DNA of 15,813 nt from UBA5399 sp964592125 (lineage in GTDB: Bacteria > Bacillota > Clostridia > Christensenellales > Christensenellaceae), in assembly GCA_964592125.1 (NCBI GenBank), contig CAZQBV010000070.1, forward strand, positions 1-15,813, read 5' to 3'. Both the position numbers and the translations under genes were made by a program. Each line of letters starts with the position of its first letter. Positions within the stretch are counted from its first letter, which is position 1. The notes beneath the pieces were generated by a model. That model was given only the letters and a program-made list of their open reading frames with translations, searched no databases and had not been told where the DNA came from. Shown one piece after another: positions 7,424 through 13,130 of this stretch.

Positions 7424-8392
7424 ATGAAAAGAAGAATTGGCATATTAACAAGCGGCGGCGATACACCGGGCATGAATGCGGGCATTCGTGCCGTGGTAAT
7501 GGCTGCGGATGCGGTGGGGTTTTCCGTAATGGGAATTTCCAAGGGCTATGCAGGGTTGATTGAAGGACGCGTAGAACGCATTAAAACTGAGGATGTAGAC
7601 GGTATTGTGGAAAAGGGCGGTACCGTACTGAAAACGGCTCGTTGCGAAGAATTCAAAACCGAAGAAGGTCAGAAGAAGGCGTTGCAGGTAATAAGAGCTT
7701 TTGATATTTCCGGGCTTGTGGTAATTGGTGGAGATGGCAGCTTTGCAGGGGCGCGCGTGCTGAGCCACTTGGGTGTGCCCACCATTGGCATTCCGGGCAC
7801 AATAGATAACGACCTTGCCTATACCGATTTTACTATTGGGTTTGATACCGCGGTAAACGGTGTTATGAAAGAAATATCACGCATACGCGACACCATGAAA
7901 TCGCACGAGCGTACAGGCGTAATAGAGGTAATGGGCAACAAATGTGGCGATATTGCACTGTATGCAGGCATTGCGGGCGGCGCAGAGCATATTATCATTC
8001 CCGAGGTTGAGTTTGACATAGACTATATTTGCGAGGAAATATTGTCCAACCGCATCAAGGGCAAAATGACCAGTATTGTACTGATTGCGGAGGGCGCGGG
8101 CAAGGGCGAAGCTGTTGCAAACTATATGCGTGCCAAGGCCGGGCTGGATGCCAAGGCCATTGTGCTGGGCTACATTCAGCGTGGCGGCGCACCCACTGCT
8201 GCGGATCGCATGCGTGCTACCAGCATGGGCATTCGTGCGGTAGAGCTTTTAAACAAGGGCGTGGGCAACCGCGTGGTAGGCACTCGTGATCACCATATTA
8301 TAGATGAGGATATAGACGAAGCATTGTCCAAGAAAATGGTGTTCCGTTCCGATCTTTACCAAGAATTTAAAATTATGTCGGAAAACCTGTAA
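7424..8392 (+). CDS. pfkA: ATP-dependent 6-phosphofructokinase
   Basis: PfkA phosphorylates fructose 6-phosphate to fructose 1,6-bisphosphate, the committed and allosterically controlled step of glycolysis, in the cytosol as a tetramer. The 322 residues match the short bacterial group-A enzymes. Visible are the ATP-binding GILTSGGDTPGMNAG (6-20), GGDGS (102-106), whose glycine rather than aspartate in the fourth place points to ATP instead of pyrophosphate as donor, the catalytic segment GTIDNDL with Asp128, and GGAPTAADR near residue 250. GAGG lies nine bases before the ATG. It probably shares the mtrB transcript. Its TAA stop overlaps the first base of the 189-nt structured repeat, so the element abuts the coding end directly. 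Confidence 0.97.
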   Translation: MKRRIGILTSGGDTPGMNAGIRAVVMAADAVGFSVMGISKGYAGLIEGRVERIKTEDVDGIVEKGGTVLKTARCEEFKTEEGQKKALQVIRAFDISGLVVIGGDGSFAGARVLSHLGVPTIGIPGTIDNDLAYTDFTIGFDTAVNGVMKEISRIRDTMKSHERTGVIEVMGNKCGDIALYAGIAGGAEHIIIPEVEFDIDYICEEILSNRIKGKMTSIVLIAEGAGKGEAVANYMRAKAGLDAKAIVLGYIQRGGAPTAADRMRATSMGIRAVELLNKGVGNRVVGTRDHHIIDEDIDEALSKKMVFRSDLYQEFKIMSENL

Positions 8393-8580
8393 TACCGATT
8401 CCGAATAGAACTATCACAAAAGTAATAGTTCTATTACTGCCATACGGCAGTTTCAAAATGCAAATCATTTTGAATGAAACCAGTATTGAACGACATTCTC
8501 ACTCGAAAAACGTAAAAACATTTTTCGAGTCGCGCATATTGCGCATAATTTAAAACAAAGTTTTAAATAAGAATTGGTAT
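8392..8580 (+). repeat. Multi-hairpin interspersed element, copy 1 (189 nt)
   Basis: The element fills the whole gap between pfkA and the HAD gene. Its ends pair with each other: ATACCGATTC (8392-8401) with GAATTGGTAT (8571-8580), one G-U. Inside are six local hairpins. P2 is 8404-8435 (11 bp plus two inner pairs). P3 is 8436-8451 (ACTGCC with GGCAGT). P4 is 8453-8473 (TCAAAATG with CATTTTGA). P5 is 8501-8530 (ACTCGAAAAA with TTTTTCGAGT). P6 is 8532-8544 (GCGCA with TGCGC). P7 is 8548-8568 (ATTTAAAAC with GTTTTAAAT). A second copy at 11334-11523 is about 83% identical by hand alignment, with compensatory stem changes. There is no U-tract, no open frame of note, and no clear target-site duplication. 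It could be a conserved structured RNA, a translation or processing control element, or a miniature mobile element. I do not recognise a named family. Confidence 0.85.
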
Positions 8581-8584
8581 AAAA

Positions 8585-9445
8585 ATGCAGAATACAAACA
8601 AAATGGGAAAATTGAACCAAGCAGCGGCGGATATAAAAGATATCCGCTGTTTTGTGTTGGATATGGACGGCACCATCAATCTGGGGTGGACGCTGATAGA
8701 CGGTGCAATGGAGCTGATAGAGCTGTTTTTGCAGCGTGGCATTCAGTTCTCTTTTTTTACAAACAATTCGTCCAAGTCGCCAGAGGACTATGTGGAAAAG
8801 CTTCACAAGCTGGGCTTTGCGGGTGTTACGCGCCAGCATGTAATGACCTCTGGGGATGTGATGATACACTACCTAAAAGAAAAAGCAGAGCAGCCAAAGG
8901 TGTACCTTGCGGGTACGCCAGAGCTGGAGCGGCAGTTTAGGGATGCGGGAATCGCGCTGCTTCCCGCGGGTGCGGCCACTGCGGATTTTGCGGTGCTGGG
9001 TTTCGATACCACGTTTGATTTTGAGAAGGCAGACACCATTTGCAGGTTGATTTCCCAAGGTGTGCCCTTTGTAGCTACGAATATAGACAGGGTGTGCCCG
9101 CTGGAGGGTGACCGGTTCTGGCCGGACTGTGGCGCAATGGCAGCCATGATAACGCATGCCACAGGTGTGCAGCCGAAGTTTGTGGGCAAGCCCTTTGCGG
9201 AAACAGTGGAGTATATACTGGACAAAACAGGGCAGGCGAAAGAGTATGTGGCAATGGTGGGCGACCGATTGTATACGGATATAAAAACAGCGGTAAACGG
9301 TGGAATTGTAGGCATTGCCGTGCTTTCGGGAGAGATTGGCTACAACGATATTCTGGAGGGCGACGTGCAGCCGGACTATGTATACAACAGTGTGAAAGAC
9401 ATTTACAATTTGCTAATAGAGAATCGCAAGCAGTTAGAGGGATAA
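8585..9445 (+). CDS. HAD-IIA (NagD/p-nitrophenylphosphatase-like) phosphatase
   Basis: A 286-residue haloacid-dehalogenase phosphatase of the NagD/HAD-IIA group, which act on nucleoside monophosphates, phosphoglycolate or sugar phosphates in the cytosol. Motif I is VLDMDGTINLG (Asp26 nucleophile, Asp28), motif II is FFTNNSSKSP (about 56-65), a C2A cap follows, the motif III lysine lies in VGKPF and motif IV is MVGDRLYTDI. The start is uncertain: the ATG at 8585 lies only four bases after the structured repeat and has no visible Shine-Dalgarno sequence, and neither has the in-frame ATG at 8603. The repeat may have displaced the native site or may itself supply the initiation context (inference). 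The stop is followed after one base by the tgt start, so the two are coupled. The substrate is unknown. Confidence 0.9.
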   Translation: MQNTNKMGKLNQAAADIKDIRCFVLDMDGTINLGWTLIDGAMELIELFLQRGIQFSFFTNNSSKSPEDYVEKLHKLGFAGVTRQHVMTSGDVMIHYLKEKAEQPKVYLAGTPELERQFRDAGIALLPAGAATADFAVLGFDTTFDFEKADTICRLISQGVPFVATNIDRVCPLEGDRFWPDCGAMAAMITHATGVQPKFVGKPFAETVEYILDKTGQAKEYVAMVGDRLYTDIKTAVNGGIVGIAVLSGEIGYNDILEGDVQPDYVYNSVKDIYNLLIENRKQLEG

Positions 9446-9446
9446 T

Positions 9447-10553
9447 TTGTTTAACTATACAGTAGAAAAAAAATCTAGTGATACACGTGCCCGTGCTGGT
9501 GTTCTGAAAACGCCGCATGGGGATATTTTAACGCCGGTTTTTATGCCGGTGGGCACGCAGGCAACGGTGAAGGCGCTAACGGCAGAGCAAATAGAGCAGA
9601 CGAAAGCGCAAATTATACTGTCCAATACCTATCACCTGTACCTTCGGCCGGGTGCGGATTTAATAAAGGAAGCGGGCGGTCTGCACAAGTTTATGAACTG
9701 GAAAAAGCCCATACTAACAGATAGCGGCGGCTTTCAGGTGTTCAGCCTTTCGGAGCTTCGGCAGCTTACGGAGGAAGGGGCGGCCTTCCAGTCCCATTTG
9801 GATGGCAGCCGCCATATGTTCACGCCGGAAAATGTGGTGCAAATACAGGAAGCGCTGGGGCCGGATATTATGATGGTGCTGGACGAGTGCACGCCGCACC
9901 CTGCGGATGTGGAGTATACGCAGCATTCTATGGAGCGCACGCACCGCTGGGCACTGCGGGCAAAACAGGCGCAAACGCGGGAGGATATGGCACTGTTTGG
10001 CATTGTGCAGGGTGGCATGTATCCCGAGCTAAGGAAGAAAAGCGCCGCCGCCATTGCAGAAATGGATTTTATAGGCAACGCCATTGGCGGCCTTTCCGTG
10101 GGCGAGCCAAAGCCCATGATGTACGAAATGCTGGATGCCGTTACCCCCATATTGCCAGAGGAAAAACCCCGCTACCTAATGGGTGTGGGCAGTGCAGATT
10201 GTTTGGTAGAGGGCGTGGCGCGCGGCATAGATATGTTTGACTGCGTGCTGCAAACACGGGTGGCGCGCAATGGCACGGCACTGGTGCGCAGCGGCAAGCT
10301 GGTGGTGCGCAATGCAGAGTATGCGCGGGATTTTAGGCCGATAGAAGAGGGCTGCGACTGCTACACCTGCAAAAACCACACACGTGCCTATATTCGTCAT
10401 TTGGTAAAAGCGAACGAAATGCTGGGAGCCACTTTGCTTACCATACACAACACACGTTTTACCATTCGGCTAATGGAGGAAATTCGCGCCCACATATTGG
10501 CGGGAACCTTTGGGGAATTTCGGCAGGCGTTTATGGCGGGTTACGAGGCCTAG
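9447..10553 (+). CDS. tgt: Queuine/preQ1 tRNA-guanine transglycosylase
   Basis: Tgt exchanges guanine 34 of tRNAs with GUN anticodons for preQ1, the step before QueA in queuosine synthesis. The 368 residues are the usual bacterial length. TDSGGFQVFSL carries the conserved Asp92, FDCVLQTRVARNGTA carries the nucleophile Asp265, and the structural zinc site is Cys303, Cys305, Cys308 and His334 (CDCYTC, then TIHN). The start is a TTG at 9447, one base after the HAD stop, preceded by AGAGGGA, which supports translational coupling. In many bacteria tgt is followed by yajC and secDF; here yajC follows after 158 bases and its own promoter. queA is about 4 kb away on the other strand. Confidence 0.97.
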   Translation: MFNYTVEKKSSDTRARAGVLKTPHGDILTPVFMPVGTQATVKALTAEQIEQTKAQIILSNTYHLYLRPGADLIKEAGGLHKFMNWKKPILTDSGGFQVFSLSELRQLTEEGAAFQSHLDGSRHMFTPENVVQIQEALGPDIMMVLDECTPHPADVEYTQHSMERTHRWALRAKQAQTREDMALFGIVQGGMYPELRKKSAAAIAEMDFIGNAIGGLSVGEPKPMMYEMLDAVTPILPEEKPRYLMGVGSADCLVEGVARGIDMFDCVLQTRVARNGTALVRSGKLVVRNAEYARDFRPIEEGCDCYTCKNHTRAYIRHLVKANEMLGATLLTIHNTRFTIRLMEEIRAHILAGTFGEFRQAFMAGYEA

Positions 10554-10616
10554 GGCACACGATACAGTATGCTGAAAATACAAAAACACACTATATAGCA
10601 AATGTCAAAGTTTTGG

Positions 10617-10645
10617 TTGACTATTGGGTGCTTTGAATATATTAT
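10617..10645 (+). promoter_or_regulatory. Sigma-A-type promoter for yajC-scfA
   Basis: TTGACT (10617-10622), a 17-base spacer, and TATTAT (10640-10645), about 65 bases before the yajC ATG. It would drive yajC and the SCIFF precursor gene, whose transcript then meets the terminator at 11254-11290. Confidence 0.75.
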
Positions 10646-10711
10646 ATAAGAGTGTGTGAAAGCGCATTTTGATTGATGGTAATGAATTCTTGAAAGGACG
10701 GTGGCTGTTTA

Positions 10712-11059
10712 ATGCCAACAAGTTGCTTTGGGGCTACAGCAGGAGGTGCAGCAAGTGGTGCTGCGGGAGGCTCGTCATTAATGACGTGGATTTTCCCCAT
10801 TTTGTTAATTGTCATTTTCGTTGTACTTATTATTGTTCCCAACAAAAGACGGGAAAAGAAGTTCAAAGAAATGATGGACAGCATAAAGGTTGGGGATCAG
10901 ATTAAGACAATCGGTGGTTTTTATGGCAAAGTTGTTTCCATAAAAGAAGATCTGGTTACATTCGAATGTGGCCCGGAAAAAACACTGCTTGTAATATCTA
11001 AGAGCGCAGTTGCTTCTGTAGAAAGCTTTGAAGGCGGAGCAGAAGTGAACCCCAAATAA
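10712..11059 (+). CDS. yajC: Preprotein translocase accessory protein YajC
   Basis: YajC is a small inner-membrane protein that associates with the SecDF part of the Sec translocon. The 115 residues comprise a Gly/Ala/Ser-rich N-terminus (1-23), one hydrophobic segment (about 24-43, TWIFPILLIVIFVVLIIV) followed by a basic stop-transfer stretch NKRREKK, and a cytosolic YajC domain with VGDQIKTIGGFYGKV. The ribosome-binding site is ordinary to weak: GGTGG about seven bases before the ATG, with AAAGGA further upstream. An internal ATG at residue 24 would remove the N-terminal tail and is an alternative start. secD and secF do not follow; the SCIFF precursor begins 30 bases downstream, a yajC-SCIFF neighbourhood I recall from other Clostridia. 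Confidence 0.92.
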   Translation: MPTSCFGATAGGAASGAAGGSSLMTWIFPILLIVIFVVLIIVPNKRREKKFKEMMDSIKVGDQIKTIGGFYGKVVSIKEDLVTFECGPEKTLLVISKSAVASVESFEGGAEVNPK

Positions 11060-11089
11060 ATGAAATTCCCTAATAAGGAGATTCGAAAC

Positions 11090-11236
11090 ATGAAACATAT
11101 TGTAACTGTAACCAAAAATAATCTAAAGGAAACTCTCGTATCCGGCGGATGCGGCGAATGCCAAACATCTTGCCAGTCTGCATGCAAAACATCGTGCACA
11201 TTGGCAAACCAAAAGTGTGAGAGAAAACAGAAATAA
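11090..11236 (+). CDS. scfA: SCIFF family six-cysteine ranthipeptide precursor
   Basis: A 48-residue ribosomal peptide precursor of the SCIFF family (six cysteines in forty-five residues). The cysteines are residues 21, 24, 28, 32, 36 and 43, and the core CGECQTSCQSACKTSCT (21-37) is near-identical to the conserved SCIFF core I remember from Clostridium thermocellum CteA. There the maturase CteB links Cys32 to Thr37 by a thioether, and both residues occur here at the same positions. The N-terminal leader MKHIVTVTKNNLKETLV is the part expected to bind the maturase. AAGGAG nine bases before the ATG is a strong ribosome-binding site. A terminator follows 17 bases after the stop, then a structured repeat, then the maturase gene. 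SCIFF peptides are widespread in Clostridia, but their biological role is poorly known. Confidence 0.96.
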   Translation: MKHIVTVTKNNLKETLVSGGCGECQTSCQSACKTSCTLANQKCERKQK

Positions 11237-11253
11237 GTAGAAAAATAGCAAAA

Positions 11254-11290
11254 GGGGTGCGGTAAGTAAGTTATTTACCGCCCTTTTTTT
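11254..11290 (+). terminator. Rho-independent terminator between scfA and scfB
   Basis: GCGGTAAGTA (11259-11268) pairs with TATTTACCGC (11272-11281) around the loop AGT with one G-U. Two further G-C pairs form outside a bulged T, and seven T residues (11284-11290) follow directly. It should end most yajC-scfA transcripts before the maturase, giving more precursor than enzyme. Confidence 0.9.
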
Positions 11291-11333
11291 CTATCAAGAA
11301 GCGGGCTTTCCGCCAGTGATGCGGAGGGCAATG

Positions 11334-11523
11334 ATACTGATTCCTGATAGAAATATCGCAAAAGCGATATTTCTATCACTGCCATACGGCAGTTCCAAAA
11401 CGCTCTGCATTTTGGATGGAATCACTATTGAACGACATTCCCGCTCGAAAAATAAAAAACTATTTTTCGAGTCGCGCATATTGCGCGTGATTTGAAACAA
11501 ATGTTTCAAATCGGAATTGGTAT
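11334..11523 (+). repeat. Multi-hairpin interspersed element, copy 2 (190 nt)
   Basis: Same architecture as the copy at 8392-8580. The ends pair: ATACTGATTCC (11334-11344) with GGAATTGGTAT (11513-11523), with two wobble pairs. P2 is 11346-11377, a perfect 14 bp around AAAA. P3 is 11378-11393. P4 is 11395-11415. P5 is 11444-11471 (11 bp). P6 is 11473-11487 (6 bp). P7 is 11489-11512 (11 bp). At least five stem positions differ from copy 1 with both partners changed so that pairing is kept: three in P2, one in P4 and one in P7. Unpaired TATTGAACGACATTC (11426-11440) is identical in both copies. The element ends 12 bases before the scfB ATG, and the scfB ribosome-binding site AAAGGA lies just outside its end. 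Confidence 0.86.
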
Positions 11524-11535
11524 GAAAGGAATTGG

Positions 11536-12891
11536 ATGGTACATTTAATAGAGTTTGGCGGCAGGTATGCGGCGCTGGATGTGGAATCGGGCTCGGTGCA
11601 TGCCATAGATCGCGAAGCAATGCGCGTGCTTACGTTTAAAAACGCGGGAAAAACAAATGAACAAATCATAGATGATTTGGGCGGGGAAGCTGCCGAAATA
11701 TTGCAGGAAATAGACGTGCTGATAGAAAACGGCGTGCTGTATTCCGAAAAGCCGGAGCACCTAAAAACGCCCAAATTTAACGAGCCGGTGATAAAGGCGC
11801 TATGCCTGCTGGTGGCGCAGGATTGCAACTTGCGTTGCAGCTATTGCTTTGCAGATACAGGCGAATACCGTGGCAAGCGCGCGCTGATGAGCCTTTCCAC
11901 AGCCAAGGCTGCGTTGGATTTTTTGGTGCGGCACTCTGCGAACAGAACCAATTTGGAAGTGGATTTTTTTGGTGGGGAACCGCTAATGAACTTTGACGTG
12001 GTGAAGAAAACTGTGGAATACGGCAGGCAGCTGGAAAAAGAAACGGGCAAAGTATTTCGCTTTACCCTTACCACCAATGCCTATCAGGTAACGGACGAGA
12101 TGGCGGATTTCATTAACAAAGAGATGAAAAACGTGGTGATTAGCATGGATGGGCGCAAAGAGATTCACGATAGTATGCGCAAAACAGTATCGGGGGGCGG
12201 CAGCTACGATAAAGTGCTGGAGAACGCACATAAAATTGTGGATGGCCGTGGGGAGCAGGAATACTATATTCGTGGCACTTACACACATAAAAATATAGAC
12301 TTTGCAGAGGATGTGCTGGCCATTGCGGATGCCGGTTTCGATCAAATTTCTATGGAGCCTGTGGTAAGCGGGGGGGAGTGTGCCATTACGGAAGAGGATA
12401 TTCCGCGCATCAAGCATGAATACGAAATGCTGGCGCGTGCCTATCTCAAGCGCAGGGAAGAGGGCAAGGGCTTCAACTTTTTTCACTTTATGATAGATTT
12501 GGATTCCGGCCCCTGCCTAAACAAGCGGCTGCGCGGCTGTGGTGCGGGCAGCGAATACCTAGCGGTGTGCGCAGATGGCAGCCTGTACCCATGCCATCAG
12601 TTTGCAGGGCAGGAAGGCTTTTATATGGGAAATGTGCAGGAGCAAATAGACCTGCAAGACACGGGAATTGCAAAACAATTTCAGGAAACACATGTGTATA
12701 GCAAGCAGGATTGTGCCGATTGCTGGGCAAAATACTATTGCTCGGGCGGATGTGCGGCCAATGCCTATATGGCCAATGGGGATATTGCAAAGCCATACAA
12801 AATAGGCTGCGAAACGGAAAAGAAGCGAATTGAAACGGCAATAGCCATCAAAACCTTCTCGACGGAGCTGATGGACACTAACTCCCTATAA
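11536..12891 (+). CDS. scfB: SCIFF radical SAM maturase
   Basis: A 451-residue radical S-adenosylmethionine enzyme expected to bind the SCIFF leader and form Cys-to-Thr thioether links in the core. The N-terminal ~90 residues resemble a PqqD-like recognition element. CNLRCSYC (Cys97, Cys101, Cys104) is the CxxxCxxC site for the SAM-binding iron-sulfur cluster, followed by DFFGGEPLMN. The C-terminal SPASM region carries further cysteines in RGCGAG, YLAVCADGSLYPCHQF, CADCWAKYYCSGGCAANAY and GCETE, expected to ligate two auxiliary clusters. The start ATG at 11536 has AAAGGA five bases before it. An ATG at 11522 is out of frame and soon stops. The gene is separated from its substrate gene by a terminator and the repeat, so it is served by read-through or by an unrecognised promoter within 11291-11525. 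Confidence 0.96.
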   Translation: MVHLIEFGGRYAALDVESGSVHAIDREAMRVLTFKNAGKTNEQIIDDLGGEAAEILQEIDVLIENGVLYSEKPEHLKTPKFNEPVIKALCLLVAQDCNLRCSYCFADTGEYRGKRALMSLSTAKAALDFLVRHSANRTNLEVDFFGGEPLMNFDVVKKTVEYGRQLEKETGKVFRFTLTTNAYQVTDEMADFINKEMKNVVISMDGRKEIHDSMRKTVSGGGSYDKVLENAHKIVDGRGEQEYYIRGTYTHKNIDFAEDVLAIADAGFDQISMEPVVSGGECAITEEDIPRIKHEYEMLARAYLKRREEGKGFNFFHFMIDLDSGPCLNKRLRGCGAGSEYLAVCADGSLYPCHQFAGQEGFYMGNVQEQIDLQDTGIAKQFQETHVYSKQDCADCWAKYYCSGGCAANAYMANGDIAKPYKIGCETEKKRIETAIAIKTFSTELMDTNSL

Positions 12892-12948
12892 AAATACACT
12901 GTGCCTTTCTAGCGCGTAGTGCGATTGGGCAATTAGTAAAGTTTTTTG

Positions 12949-12980
12949 ACCGGCTTGCTTGAGTGCAGGCCGGTTTTATT
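12949..12980 (+). terminator. Rho-independent terminator of scfB
   Basis: ACCGGCTTGC (12949-12958) pairs with GCAGGCCGGT (12965-12974), a 10-bp stem with one G-U around a 6-base loop, followed by TTTATT. It lies 57 bases after the scfB stop. Its loop and 3' arm contain the -35 region and spacer of the putP promoter. Confidence 0.82.
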
Positions 12981-12987
12981 GTATAAT
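12959..12987 (+). promoter_or_regulatory. Sigma-A-type promoter for putP, nested in the scfB terminator
   Basis: TTGAGT (12959-12964), a 17-base spacer, and a perfect TATAAT (12982-12987). The -35 lies in the terminator loop and the spacer over its 3' arm, so termination of scfB and initiation of putP share the same bases. The predicted start is near 12994. Confidence 0.75.
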
Positions 12988-12993
12988 ATTTTC

Positions 12994-13029
12994 ACTGATT
13001 AAAAACAGAACTGTTTTATACCAATCAGT
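12994..13029 (+). promoter_or_regulatory. Hairpin at the predicted 5' end of the putP transcript
   Basis: ACTGATT (12994-13000) pairs with AATCAGT (13023-13029), and inside it AAAACAG (13002-13008) with CTGTTTT (13011-13017), separated by an asymmetric internal loop (A against ATACC). The stem begins at about the predicted first transcribed base, as 5' stabilising hairpins do. A second small hairpin, GCACA with TGTGC, lies at 13053-13065. Alternatively the inverted repeat is an operator. No known riboswitch is recognised in the 137-base leader. Confidence 0.5.
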
Positions 13030-13130
13030 ATTAATTCCGCACTATAAGCGCGGCACACATTGTGCTGTTTGGCTGTGTGTGTGGGTTAGTATGTACAGTA
13101 TCTGTATATTTATTGGGTGGGGGTATATTT

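Noticed and set aside
8392..11523. CRISPR array or classic insertion sequence as explanation of the repeated element
   Set aside because: There are only two copies 2.9 kb apart with genes between them, no spacers, no transposase, and no clear target-site duplication at either end.
11294..11828. Two minus-strand frames through the structured repeat and the scfB start
   Set aside because: They are open mainly because the repeat is A/T-rich hairpin DNA, are antisense to scfB, and match no family.
12988..13130. Known riboswitch or T-box in the putP leader
   Set aside because: No T-box consensus, no recognisable riboswitch core and no terminator in the leader; only simple hairpins are visible.
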